From contig CAAGLK010000127.1 of assembly GCA_900770765.1 (NCBI GenBank), positions 1 to 43,270 of the forward strand: DNA of 43,270 nucleotides. The letters run 5' to 3'. Position numbers and translations under genes: made by a program. This document shows, in pieces, positions 27,332-36,374 of this stretch. How positions within the stretch are numbered: position 1 is the first letter of the stretch; each line of letters opens with the position of its first letter. The notes beneath the pieces were generated by a model that saw only the letters and a program-made list of their open reading frames with translations, did no database searches and had not been told where the DNA came from. Source of the DNA: Helicobacteraceae bacterium. GTDB taxonomy: Bacteria > Campylobacterota > Campylobacteria > Campylobacterales > Helicobacteraceae.

Positions 27332-29561
27332 ATCGCTTGATTTAGAGGAGTTTATTAAGGCGTTTAAGAGTTTTTTAAGCCGAGATAAAGAGCTATTTTT
27401 ACAAGGCGATACAAAGCTGCATTTGTGCTTTATTAAAGAGTTGGAATCCTTACAATTTACGCCGCCGCCTTTAGTGCAGAATTTAGATTCACAGCTTGCA
27501 CTTTTAAAGAAATTTGGCTTTTTGAAGCTAGATGAGATTTTTGAGTTTGTAAAAATTGTTAGATATTTTAATTATTTAAAGGGCTTAAAGCTAGAAGGTA
27601 GGCTTGGCGAGTGGATAAATAGCATTGATTTACCGCTTAATATTTTAGAAATTACAAAGGCTTTTTTAGAAAATGGTAGCTTAAGAAGTGGGATTTATTT
27701 AGAGCTAGATTCCATTGTAGTAGGCATTGAGCGAGTTAAAAAGGATATTGAGCAAAGTTTAAGAGAGAGTTTGAATTCAAATAAATTAAGTGCATATTTA
27801 GTGGATAAACAAGTGCATTTAATTAAAGATTGCGAATGTTTGCTTTTAAAGCCCGGATTCTTACATGTGATAAAAGGGCAAATACTAGAGCGCTCTAGTG
27901 CTGGATTTTTTTATGTTTTACCGCATAGTGTGGAGCATTTAAAGGATAAATTAAGGGATTTAAATAATAAAAAAGAAGAGCAGCTTTTTAATATTTGTAA
28001 AGATATTTCAAGCGTTTTTACGAAGCATTTTTTGTTTTTACGCTTTATTAATCGGGAGTTTGATAGATTTGACTCTTATCAAGCTAGATTGCATTTTGCT
28101 AGGGCTAGAGATTTAGAATTCTTAGCGCCAGCAAGTGATTCTAAAATTATTTTATGTGAATTTGCACACCCTGCACTAAAGAATCCAAAATCAATAAATT
28201 TAGACTTTAGCGGACAAGTTTTAATGATAACAGGTGTAAATGCAGGCGGTAAAACTATGCTTTTAAAGTCAATTTTAAGTGCGGTATTTTTAAGTAAATA
28301 TTTACTTCCGCTTCCGCTTAATGCGTCTAAGTCGCATATTGGTAGCTTTAAGAATCTGCGGCTAATTTTAGAAGACCCTCAAAATAGTAAAAATGATATT
28401 TCTACCTTTGGCGGGCGGATGCTTGAGTTTAGCGATATTTTAAGAGAAAGTGGTGGAATTGTCGGCGTAGATGAAATAGAGTTAGGAACTGATAGTGATG
28501 AAGCGGCAAGCCTTTTTAAAGTGCTGCTAGAATCCTTAATGCAAAAAAATAATAAAATCATTATAACCACTCACCACAAACGCCTAGCGGCATTAATGGC
28601 AAACAATCCTAAAGTGCAGCTGCTAGCGGCTTTATTTGATGAAGCTAGAGAAATGCCTACCTTTAGCTTTTTATCTGGCACGATTGGGAAGAGCTATGCC
28701 TTTGAAACCGCGCTTCGTTATGGAATCCCAAAGACGCTTGTAAAAGAAGCTAAGGAGCTTTATGGAAGTGATAAAGAAAAGCTAAATACCCTTATAGAAA
28801 ACTCCGCAAAGCTAGAAATGCAACTGCAAGATTCCATTAATAAACATAGACAAAAGCAAGAAGAGTTAGAGAAAAAAATAATAAATCTAAAGGATAAAGA
28901 AATATCTTTAGAAAAATTATTTAAAGATAGGGTAAATGCGTTAGAGAAAGCGTATAATGCAGCCATCGCAGAGGCAAAAAATGCCGCAAAAGAAAGCAAA
29001 GCACAAGATATACATAAAGGATTAAATAGTGCAAATAAGCTATTAAAAGAAGCACAAGGTTTAAGGGGGAAATTTGCACAATCTTCGTTTAAAATAGCGG
29101 AATCCTTAAGTGTTAAGGATTCCAGCATTAAGGGCTTTAAGGCTGGTATGCGTGTGAAATATAGGGATAATAGGGGGGTAATTTTAAATTTACAAAAAGA
29201 GTTAGCTTTAGTAGAGCTTGAGGGCGGACTTAAAATTAAGATTCCACTAAAAGAGCTTAAAATTAGTGGATTAGAGAAAATTCCAAGCGATTCTAAGCTA
29301 TCAATTGCCACTCCACAACAAGCAAGTGTAGTGCTAGATTTGCACGGCTTAAGGGCTAAAGATGCATTAGAGGAGCTAGATAAATTTATTTCAAATAGTT
29401 TAATTGCAGGCTTTGATGAGGTGCTAATTTATCATGGAATCGGCACAGGGCGACTCTCTAGCGTGGTAAGAGAGTTTTTAAAAACACATCCTAAAGTAGT
29501 AGGCTTTGAAGATGCACCGCCTAGAGAGGGCGGATTTGGTGCAAAAGTGGTGAAGTTGTGA
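27315..29561 (+). CDS. mutS2: MutS2 (recombination/ribosome-quality ATPase with Smr domain)
   Basis: MutS2 belongs to the MutS ATPase family but acts in suppression of homologous recombination in Helicobacter, and in rescue of collided ribosomes in Bacillus. Walker A ITGVNAGGKTML is at about residues 306–317, followed by the conserved DEIELGTDSDEAASL Walker B and THHKRLA. A coiled-coil region (about 500–590) follows, and the C-terminal Smr nuclease domain begins with LDLHGLR (about 674) and contains HGIGTGRL. It overlaps the upstream gene by 17 bases and its stop is immediately adjacent to the stop of the convergent EF-hand gene, with no room for a terminator. Confidence 0.96.
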   Translation: MTKLIKSLDLEEFIKAFKSFLSRDKELFLQGDTKLHLCFIKELESLQFTPPPLVQNLDSQLALLKKFGFLKLDEIFEFVKIVRYFNYLKGLKLEGRLGEWINSIDLPLNILEITKAFLENGSLRSGIYLELDSIVVGIERVKKDIEQSLRESLNSNKLSAYLVDKQVHLIKDCECLLLKPGFLHVIKGQILERSSAGFFYVLPHSVEHLKDKLRDLNNKKEEQLFNICKDISSVFTKHFLFLRFINREFDRFDSYQARLHFARARDLEFLAPASDSKIILCEFAHPALKNPKSINLDFSGQVLMITGVNAGGKTMLLKSILSAVFLSKYLLPLPLNASKSHIGSFKNLRLILEDPQNSKNDISTFGGRMLEFSDILRESGGIVGVDEIELGTDSDEAASLFKVLLESLMQKNNKIIITTHHKRLAALMANNPKVQLLAALFDEAREMPTFSFLSGTIGKSYAFETALRYGIPKTLVKEAKELYGSDKEKLNTLIENSAKLEMQLQDSINKHRQKQEELEKKIINLKDKEISLEKLFKDRVNALEKAYNAAIAEAKNAAKESKAQDIHKGLNSANKLLKEAQGLRGKFAQSSFKIAESLSVKDSSIKGFKAGMRVKYRDNRGVILNLQKELALVELEGGLKIKIPLKELKISGLEKIPSDSKLSIATPQQASVVLDLHGLRAKDALEELDKFISNSLIAGFDEVLIYHGIGTGRLSSVVREFLKTHPKVVGFEDAPPREGGFGAKVVKL

Positions 29562-30644
29562 TTATGCGTTAATGCTTAAGGTGGAATCTTGCTTGTTTTT
29601 ATAAAAATCATCTACGCTTTTAGTTAGCCCTTTTACAATAGATATTATCTCACCTTCAAAATTTGGGTTATTTTGTAGGTTATTTTCTAGTGTTTTGCTA
29701 TCTAGCTTCGTTAGCTCTTTAAGCTGGTTAAAAAGGCTGGAATCTGGGCTATTTTGCGTGTTTTGCTGTGTGTTTAAAAGTGTGGAATCTTTAGAGGCGC
29801 TAAGCTCTTTAGAATCCTCCGCGCGTGAAAGCATATTTTGCAGTGTTTCTAGCGACATAGACTCTAGCTCTTTTTCGCTTATTTTTACTCCTTGCTTACT
29901 TAGCTGCTCTTTTAGGTTTTGCTTGATTTGTTCTAGCATCGCTTCTAGCTCTTCAAGCTCTTTATCTTTTGGAATTTTAGGCTTCTTTGTCTTGTTTTCT
30001 AAAAATGATTGAATAATTCTAGAGGCCACTTCAAATTTAGATTCCATCTCTTCCCATTTTATTTTTCCATCGGCGTTTTTGTCGTTGTTTAAGGCTATAT
30101 TTAGCTCTTCTTCTATGAAGCTTTTTTCAAATAACTGTGAGTATTCATCTGGCTTTTGATAAGTGAAAATTTTTGTAACACTAATTACATTACCTATATT
30201 TTCAAAGATTCCACCGCTTCTATCGGTAGCGTTTTTTTGCTCTGTTTTATTTAAATAGCCATCCTTATTGGAATCCGCTTTTAAATAACCTCTTTTATAA
30301 GCAATATCGCCAAACCACCCACTTACAAAATTCTCCGCTTCGCCTTTTAGCAAAATTCCATCTTTATTTTTCTTAAAGGATTCTGCACCAAAAACATTTT
30401 TTAGCTTTTCTAAATTTTCATCGCTTAAGCCTACACTCACATAAGCTAAGCTCAAAGGGTCTCTAAAATACACATTATTTTTATAAGCGGATTCTTTTTC
30501 CTCTCTTACTTTAATATCGCTTATAGCTATTTGCGTATTTTGTGCCTTTGGTAGCTCTACGCTTAGGGCGGAATACATCGTTTGCTGCATAACTAACCCT
30601 AAATTTGCTATTGAAAATTTATTATCTAAAGAAGCGTTAAGCAT
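29562..30644 (-). CDS. Hypothetical protein with two EF-hand calcium loops
   Basis: Function unknown. Two canonical 12-residue EF-hand loops stand out: DSNKDGYLNKTE at 124–135 and DKNADGKIKWEE at 188–199, each with D at 1, N at 3, D at 5, G at 6, a hydrophobic at 8 and E at 12. They are 52 residues apart, so they may not form a classic touching pair. A charged coiled-coil follows (about 225–265), then a Ser/Gln/Asn-rich tail. No signal peptide is seen. It lies three bases after a small exported protein gene in the same operon. Calcium binding is inferred from the loops alone. Confidence 0.75.
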   Translation of the reverse strand: MLNASLDNKFSIANLGLVMQQTMYSALSVELPKAQNTQIAISDIKVREEKESAYKNNVYFRDPLSLAYVSVGLSDENLEKLKNVFGAESFKKNKDGILLKGEAENFVSGWFGDIAYKRGYLKADSNKDGYLNKTEQKNATDRSGGIFENIGNVISVTKIFTYQKPDEYSQLFEKSFIEEELNIALNNDKNADGKIKWEEMESKFEVASRIIQSFLENKTKKPKIPKDKELEELEAMLEQIKQNLKEQLSKQGVKISEKELESMSLETLQNMLSRAEDSKELSASKDSTLLNTQQNTQNSPDSSLFNQLKELTKLDSKTLENNLQNNPNFEGEIISIVKGLTKSVDDFYKNKQDSTLSINA

Positions 30645-30647
30645 AAC

Positions 30648-30920
30648 TTACCATTGTCGTTTTTTATCATATCTATTGTTGGATTCTATTTTTGTTTTAC
30701 CTTTTTTTAAGCCTTGATTATTTCCATAAGCAAATGCGTTTGATAAAATCTTTTGATTATTTGTTTGTGGATTCTTATTTGCATTGTAATTATTTCTTAA
30801 TGCTTGATAATAGAGATTGCTAACTCTGCTTTGAATTTGTTCACTAGATTCTAAAGAATCCCACGCATAAGCACTAGAAGCTAAAAAAACTAAGGCTAAA
30901 CTTAAAACTAACTTTTTCAT
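30648..30920 (-). CDS. Small exported protein of unknown function
   Basis: A 90-residue protein with a clean signal peptide (MKKLVLSLALVFLASSAYA, cleavage after AYA). The mature part is about 70 residues, rich in Asn, Gln, Lys and Tyr, without cysteines or a recognisable domain; it ends in a basic stretch. ATG 30920 is chosen because AAGGAG lies seven bases upstream and begins the signal peptide; the longer frame from 30965 adds 15 residues with no ribosome-binding site. It is followed after three bases by the EF-hand protein, so the two are probably co-transcribed. Confidence 0.7.
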   Translation of the reverse strand: MKKLVLSLALVFLASSAYAWDSLESSEQIQSRVSNLYYQALRNNYNANKNPQTNNQKILSNAFAYGNNQGLKKGKTKIESNNRYDKKRQW

Positions 30921-31031
30921 TGATGTCTCCTTGTAAAAATTTAAATTAGAATATATTTTAAACACTAAAAGTAATATTAATTACTAAAAAGCTAGTTGGA
31001 ATCTTAAAGCTAAAGTTACAAAAAGTAGCGT

Positions 31032-33923
31032 TTATAAATTTAGCTCCTTGTGTAAAAACTTCCCAGTATAGCTACCTGTTTTCTTATATCTTTTAGCTAC
31101 TCTCTCTGGTGTGCCGCTATCTACGATATTACCGCCTCCGCTTCCGCCCTCAGGCCCTATGTCAATGATAAAATCCGCATTTTTAATCATATCTAAATTA
31201 TGTTCAATCACTATTACGCTATTACCCAAATCGGTCAAATGGTGTAAAACACTCACAAGTTTATCCACATCGGCAAAGTGTAGGCCTGTTGTAGGCTCAT
31301 CTAGCACATATAGCGTCTTTCCTGTGTCTTTGCGGCTTAGCTCCTTTGCTAGCTTTATGCGTTGTGCCTCTCCTCCGCTTAGTGTTATGGCGTTTTGTCC
31401 TAGCGTTATGTAGCCTAAGCCTACGCTTTTTAGTGTTTTTAGCTTTTGATACACTTTTGGAATCTTAGAGAAAAATTCACAAGCCTCATCTACGCTTAAA
31501 TCCAGCACTTGCGCGATATTTTTCCCCTTGTATTCCACCTCTAGCGTTTGTGCGTTATATCTAGTGCCACCGCATGAGTCGCATTTGACTAAAATATCTG
31601 GTAAAAAGTGCATTTCTATCTTTATCTCGCCCTCGCCTTGACATTTCTCGCACCGCCCACCTTTTACATTAAAGCTAAATCTACTTACGCCATAGTTTCT
31701 AATTTGCGCTTCTTTTGTTTGTGAAAAAATCGCTCTTATCTCATCCATAGCCCCTGTGTAAGTGGCTGGGTTACTGCGTGGCGTTCTGCCTATTGGGCTT
31801 TGGTCTAAATATATTACTTTATCTAGTTTTTCTAAGCCTACAATTTCTACTCCATCTACTTTTTTAACTTTTTTAGAGTTGTTTAAAAGCTCTTGTGCGA
31901 CAGGCAGAAGCGTTTGTAAAATTAGCGAGCTTTTCCCACTGCCGCTTACGCCTGTTACACACACGAAGTTTTGAAGTGGAATTTCAACGCTTAAATTGTG
32001 GATATTATTGATATTTACATTTTTGATTTCAATCCACTCATTTTGTGGGCGTCTTATGAAATACTCTATTTTTTTCTCACCGCTTAGATAAAGGGCAGTT
32101 TGCGTCTTACTCTTTAAAAGCTGCGTTAAATTCCCGCTAAAGACCACTTCACCGCCATTTTTACCCGCCCCTGGTCCAATATCTACGATAAAATCCGCAT
32201 GCTCAATCGTCTCTTTATCATGTTCTACAACAATTACAGAATTCCCCTTTTGCTGCAGACTTCTAAGCGTCTTAATTAGCTTTAGCGTATCTCGCTCGTG
32301 TAGCCCAATGCTAGGCTCATCTAGCACATACATAACGCCTGTTAAGCCACTTCCTATTTGACTTGCGATTCTTATCCTTTGTGATTCACCGCCACTTATG
32401 CTTCTAGCATCACGCCCAAGGCTTAAATAGCCTAAACCTACATCATAGAGAAAATATAGCCGCTCATTAATTTCTTTTAAAATCGGCGCAGCAATCATAG
32501 AATCCTTAGTATCAAAATGTGAAAAATGCGCCGCATTTGCAAAGAAGGCATAGCAATCTTGTATCGGCATAGACAATAATTGTGCGATATTTTTCCCAGC
32601 TACTTTTACGCTTAGAGATTCTGGCAGTAGCCTATGCCCACCGCAGTCCTCGCATACTTTTTCACTCATATAATCGCTTAAATCTTTATTATCCTTAAAC
32701 ATATCATAAGCTATAGCGATAACCCCACTCCACACTCGCTTAAGAGTGGCACTCTTCCACTTAAAGCTAATTTCATCGGCACTTCCGTATAAAATTAGCT
32801 TTTGATTATATTCGCTTAAATCATCAAAACAACTCTTAGGATTAATATCAAATTGCTTACAAAACGCACAAAATAGCTCATTATAATAGCCTTTATTAAA
32901 GCCATAAATGATTTTGATTCCGCCTCCGCTTAGCGGTAAATGCGGATTTATCACCTTTTTAATATCAATTGCATAGCGGATTCCAAGCCCATCGCACTTA
33001 GGGCACGCACCTTTTGGAGAATTGAAGCTAAAGCTAAGTGGCTCTAAAGGCGTAAAGGATACTTTACAATCAAAACAAGCTAAATGCTCGCTAAAATGTA
33101 GAATCTGTGGCTTTTGCGATTGCCTTTCAGGATTCCGCTCCGCTTCATCCACATTTTTTCCGCCTTCTGCCCTCCGCTCTCCGCCCTCTGCTAGCACTTC
33201 AATCTCCACTTCTCCATAAGATTCCTTTAGTGCTTTTTCCACTGCTTCGGCGATTCTTGCTTTATTTGCTTCATTTACCACAACTCTATCAACTACGAGT
33301 TTTATCGTGTGTTTTTTTGTCTTTGCTAGATTAATTTCCTCATCTAGTCTAGTTAAGACGCCATTAATTTGTGCTCTCACATAGCCCTTTTGTCGTAAGG
33401 ATTCTAGCTTATCATTAAAACTTCCCTTTTTTTCACGCACAAGCGGCGATAAAATCAAAATCTTAGAATCCGCCTTAATTTTTAACACTTCATTAATAAT
33501 ATCACTCGCACTCATTTGAGAAATTGGCTTACCGCATAAATGGCAGTGCTGGATTCCAACTCTGGCAAAAAGAAGTCTAAAATAATCATAAATCTCTGTA
33601 ATTGTGCCAACCGTGGAGCGAGGATTCTTGCTTGTGGTTTTCTGGTCTATTGCTATTGCTGGAGTTAGGCCTTCAATTTTATCCACATCTGGCTTGCCGA
33701 TTTTATCTAAAAACTGCCTTGCATAGCTTGAGAGTGATTCAATATATCGCCGCTGCCCCTCGGCATATAGTGTATCAAAGGCAAGTGTGCTTTTACCACT
33801 GCCGCTTAAGCCTGTTAGCACGACTAGCTTATTTTTAGGGATATTTAGATTTATGTTTTTTAGATTATTTTCTTTTGCATTTGTGATTATTATGTATTCT
33901 AGCGGGGATTCTTTAGGATTCAA
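31032..33923 (-). CDS. uvrA: Excinuclease ABC subunit A
   Basis: UvrA recognises bulky DNA damage and loads UvrB in nucleotide excision repair. There are two ABC ATPase modules: first Walker A GLSGSGKST (38–46), second GVSGSGKSS; both signatures (SGGESQRI, LSGGEAQRIKL) and zinc-finger cysteine pairs (CHLC, CPKC, CEKC, CDSC) are visible. The start is a TTG at 33923, with AAAGG nine bases before it; no better ATG exists. A Glu/Arg/Gly-rich stretch at about residues 244–272 (GGERRAEGG and neighbours) is an apparent insertion. The gene diverges from the antiporter gene. Confidence 0.97.
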   Translation of the reverse strand: MNPKESPLEYIIITNAKENNLKNINLNIPKNKLVVLTGLSGSGKSTLAFDTLYAEGQRRYIESLSSYARQFLDKIGKPDVDKIEGLTPAIAIDQKTTSKNPRSTVGTITEIYDYFRLLFARVGIQHCHLCGKPISQMSASDIINEVLKIKADSKILILSPLVREKKGSFNDKLESLRQKGYVRAQINGVLTRLDEEINLAKTKKHTIKLVVDRVVVNEANKARIAEAVEKALKESYGEVEIEVLAEGGERRAEGGKNVDEAERNPERQSQKPQILHFSEHLACFDCKVSFTPLEPLSFSFNSPKGACPKCDGLGIRYAIDIKKVINPHLPLSGGGIKIIYGFNKGYYNELFCAFCKQFDINPKSCFDDLSEYNQKLILYGSADEISFKWKSATLKRVWSGVIAIAYDMFKDNKDLSDYMSEKVCEDCGGHRLLPESLSVKVAGKNIAQLLSMPIQDCYAFFANAAHFSHFDTKDSMIAAPILKEINERLYFLYDVGLGYLSLGRDARSISGGESQRIRIASQIGSGLTGVMYVLDEPSIGLHERDTLKLIKTLRSLQQKGNSVIVVEHDKETIEHADFIVDIGPGAGKNGGEVVFSGNLTQLLKSKTQTALYLSGEKKIEYFIRRPQNEWIEIKNVNINNIHNLSVEIPLQNFVCVTGVSGSGKSSLILQTLLPVAQELLNNSKKVKKVDGVEIVGLEKLDKVIYLDQSPIGRTPRSNPATYTGAMDEIRAIFSQTKEAQIRNYGVSRFSFNVKGGRCEKCQGEGEIKIEMHFLPDILVKCDSCGGTRYNAQTLEVEYKGKNIAQVLDLSVDEACEFFSKIPKVYQKLKTLKSVGLGYITLGQNAITLSGGEAQRIKLAKELSRKDTGKTLYVLDEPTTGLHFADVDKLVSVLHHLTDLGNSVIVIEHNLDMIKNADFIIDIGPEGGSGGGNIVDSGTPERVAKRYKKTGSYTGKFLHKELNL

Positions 33924-33954
33924 GGCTGCACCTTTAAATTAAAATAAATCTTTG

Positions 33955-33963
33955 ATTATAGCA
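33955..33963 (-). promoter_or_regulatory. Extended -10 promoter for uvrA
   Basis: On the minus strand this reads TGCTATAAT, a perfect extended -10, about 31 bases before the uvrA TTG start and in the short gap to the divergent antiporter gene. No SOS-like operator is visible around it. Confidence 0.55.
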
Positions 33964-33991
33964 AAAATGCATTTTTTAAGCCTTTATTTTT

Positions 33992-33997
33992 TATAAT
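33992..33997 (+). promoter_or_regulatory. -10 box for the antiporter-kdsD pair
   Basis: TATAAT 27 bases before the antiporter ATG; AAGG at 34015–34018 is the ribosome-binding site. It is back to back with the uvrA promoter, with centres about 35 bases apart. Confidence 0.5.
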
Positions 33998-34024
33998 TTT
34001 CTTACAAATCTTTTAAGGTGTTTT

Positions 34025-35314
34025 ATGCTTAGTAATCCTGTGCTTTTGTCTGTTTTGCTTATGGGGGCGTTATGTCTAGCGCGGCTTAATGTGCTTTTAG
34101 CTATTTTAATAGCCGCTTTAAGTGCTGGGATTATCGGCGGTTTGGGAATTGAAAAAAGCATTAGTTTATTAATTTCTGGTATGGCAGGCAACTTAGAGAC
34201 TGCATTAAGCTATATTTTGCTAGGTGCTCTTGCAAGTGCGATTGCACATACAAATTTAACGCAAATTTTAGTTTATTATATTGCTAATTTTGTTAAAAGT
34301 TATCGCTTGATGTTTTGTCTATTTATCGCCTTTTTTGCTTGTTTTTCACAAAATCTAATTCCAGTTCACATTGCTTTTATCCCGCTTTTAATCCCACCGC
34401 TTCTGCCTTTAATGAATCATTTAAAAATAGATAGGAGGGCGGTAGCTTGTGCGCTAACTTTTGGGCTAAAAGCACCTTATGTTAGCTTTGGCGTAGGGTT
34501 TGGGTTAATTTTCCATACAATTTTGCGAGACCAGCTGGAGCAAAATGGAGTATCTATTAGTTTAGGGCAAATTGCTAGTGTTATGTGGATTGGCGGGGCT
34601 TGTATGCTTGTGGGGCTTTTATGCGGAATCTTTGTTTTTTACAAAAAAGAGCGAGAGTATAAAAATACATTTTTAGCACAATTTGAGAAAAAGCCTAGCT
34701 TTAATATGCAAGATTTCGCCGTGCTTTTGGGTGCTGTTGTCGCTTTTGTCGTGCAGCTATGGCTTAAATCATTACCGCTTGGTGGGCTGTGTGGGCTTTT
34801 TGTTATGGTGCTTTTAGGCGGAATTAAGTGGGGGAGTATTGATAAAGTCGTAGAAGATGGCTTTAAAATGATGGCTTTTATTGCTTTTGTTATGCTTGTA
34901 GCGGCTGGCTTTGGAGCGGTGCTTAAAGAAACGGGCGGAATCTTAGAGCTTGTGAATTTTGTAAGCTCATTTGGCACACATAAACTAGCTAGCGCGTTTT
35001 TTATGCTTTTAATTGGGCTATTAATCACTATGGGCATTGGCACTTCCTTTGGGACGATTCCTATTATCGCAGCGATTTATTGCCCTTTGGGCTTAGCTTT
35101 AGGATTCTCACCTTTGGCTATTGTGCTTTTAGTTGGAATCGCAGGGGCATTAGGCGATGCTGGGAGTCCAGCAAGTGATAGCACTCTAGGACCAACTTCA
35201 GGGCTTAATGCAGATTCTCAGCATAATCACATTTGGGATACTTGTGTGCCGACATTTTTAGTTTATAATATTCCACTACTGCTTGGTGGGACGATTTTTT
35301 CTATTTTACTTTAA
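34025..35314 (+). CDS. Na+/H+ antiporter-like membrane transporter
   Basis: An inner-membrane transporter of 429 residues with about eleven hydrophobic helices, matching the Na+/H+ antiporter (NhaC-like/ion transporter superfamily) proteins found in Campylobacterota. Conserved polar stretches within membrane regions include SQNLIPVHIAFIPLLIPP, GIGTSFGTIPI and GDAGSPASDSTLGPTSGLN, the last with the Asp/Ser residues typical of cation-coupled transport in this group. The ions cannot be decided from sequence. kdsD follows after nine bases. Confidence 0.75.
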   Translation: MLSNPVLLSVLLMGALCLARLNVLLAILIAALSAGIIGGLGIEKSISLLISGMAGNLETALSYILLGALASAIAHTNLTQILVYYIANFVKSYRLMFCLFIAFFACFSQNLIPVHIAFIPLLIPPLLPLMNHLKIDRRAVACALTFGLKAPYVSFGVGFGLIFHTILRDQLEQNGVSISLGQIASVMWIGGACMLVGLLCGIFVFYKKEREYKNTFLAQFEKKPSFNMQDFAVLLGAVVAFVVQLWLKSLPLGGLCGLFVMVLLGGIKWGSIDKVVEDGFKMMAFIAFVMLVAAGFGAVLKETGGILELVNFVSSFGTHKLASAFFMLLIGLLITMGIGTSFGTIPIIAAIYCPLGLALGFSPLAIVLLVGIAGALGDAGSPASDSTLGPTSGLNADSQHNHIWDTCVPTFLVYNIPLLLGGTIFSILL

Positions 35315-35323
35315 AGGATTTTT

Positions 35324-36265
35324 ATGCGTGATTTTAGCAAGGTTGCAAAAGAAGTTTTAGATATAGAAGCAGCGGCAATTTTAGGCTTAAAAGACTTTAT
35401 AGATGAGAATTTTAATAAAGCTATTGAGCTAATTTTAGAATTAAAAGGTCGCTTAGTAATTAGCGGGATGGGTAAATCTGGACACATTGGCGCAAAAATC
35501 GCCGCTACTTTAGCAAGCACAGGCACACCTAGCTTTTTTATGCATCCAGCCGAAGCACTTCATGGAGATTTAGGAATGCTTACTAAAAATGATGCTTTAT
35601 TTGCTATTTCAAACTCTGGTGAGAGTGAGGAGATTTTACGCCTTATACCTACTATTAAAGCTAGAGAGATTCCACTAATTGGACTAAGCGGTAATAAAAA
35701 TTCCACTTTAGCAAAAGAGAGTGATATATTTTTAAATGCTTTTGTTAAAAAAGAAGCTTGCCCACTGCAGCTAGCCCCTACAAGCTCTACAACCGCTACT
35801 TTAGCAATAGGCGATGCAATAGCAGTAGCTTTAATGAAAGCTAGGGATTTTAAAGCACAAGATTTCGCTATGTTTCACCCAGGCGGAAGTCTAGGGCGGA
35901 AGCTATTAACTAAAGTAAAAGATGTTATGGTTAAGAAAAACTTGCCTATTGTTAAGGAGGATTCTAGCTTTAAGGAGCTTATTGCTGAGATGACCTCTAA
36001 AAAATTAGGCGTCTGCCTTGTATGTGATGGGCAAAAGCTGCTTGGAATCATAACCGATGGCGATTTAAGAAGAGCGTTAAATGAGGATAAATTTAGTGCA
36101 ACAGCAGGCGAGATTATGACTAAGAATCCAAAAACAATAACACAAGATTTAAAAGCCGCAGACGCAGAATCTATAATGCTAGAGCATAAAATTAAAGAGC
36201 TAGTAGTCGTGCAAAATAACAAATGCGTAGGAATCGTGCAACTATACGCTATCGGCGCGGTGTAA
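35324..36265 (+). CDS. kdsD: Arabinose-5-phosphate isomerase
   Basis: KdsD makes arabinose 5-phosphate from ribulose 5-phosphate, the first step to KDO for the lipopolysaccharide core. The SIS sugar-isomerase domain is at about residues 25–175 (GMGKSGHIGAKIAATL, then HPAEALHGDLGM and SNSGESEE). Two CBS domains fill about 200–313 (VMVKKNLPIV, and TKNPKTITQDL). The length and layout are those of full-length KdsD/KpsF rather than the short SIS-only form. A KpsF role in capsule is possible but no capsule gene is nearby. Confidence 0.93.
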   Translation: MRDFSKVAKEVLDIEAAAILGLKDFIDENFNKAIELILELKGRLVISGMGKSGHIGAKIAATLASTGTPSFFMHPAEALHGDLGMLTKNDALFAISNSGESEEILRLIPTIKAREIPLIGLSGNKNSTLAKESDIFLNAFVKKEACPLQLAPTSSTTATLAIGDAIAVALMKARDFKAQDFAMFHPGGSLGRKLLTKVKDVMVKKNLPIVKEDSSFKELIAEMTSKKLGVCLVCDGQKLLGIITDGDLRRALNEDKFSATAGEIMTKNPKTITQDLKAADAESIMLEHKIKELVVVQNNKCVGIVQLYAIGAV

Positions 36266-36268
36266 AAC

Positions 36269-36288
36269 TTGCTTTACTTAGCAATTTT
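36269..36288 (+). terminator. Possible weak terminator after kdsD
   Basis: A short stem TTGCT/AGCAA with a six-base loop is followed by TTTT, just after the kdsD stop. The stem is only five pairs, so this is a tentative call. kdsD converges on corA. Confidence 0.35.
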
Positions 36289-36374
36289 ATTAAGGATTCT
36301 AGTAGCTAGACTTTAAAAATTATTTAAGCACTACAAGAATCCACAATTTTCAATTTTGCATTTATAAATTGTCT

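Noticed and set aside
28760..29311. 183-residue minus-strand open frame inside mutS2
   Set aside because: It lies opposite a well-supported gene, has Ser/Phe/Leu-rich low-complexity sequence, and has no recognisable motif; it is a shadow frame.
30967..30990. AGTAAT/ATTACT stem after uvrA as a terminator
   Set aside because: Only six AT-rich pairs with a short T-run; this is expected by chance in such sequence.
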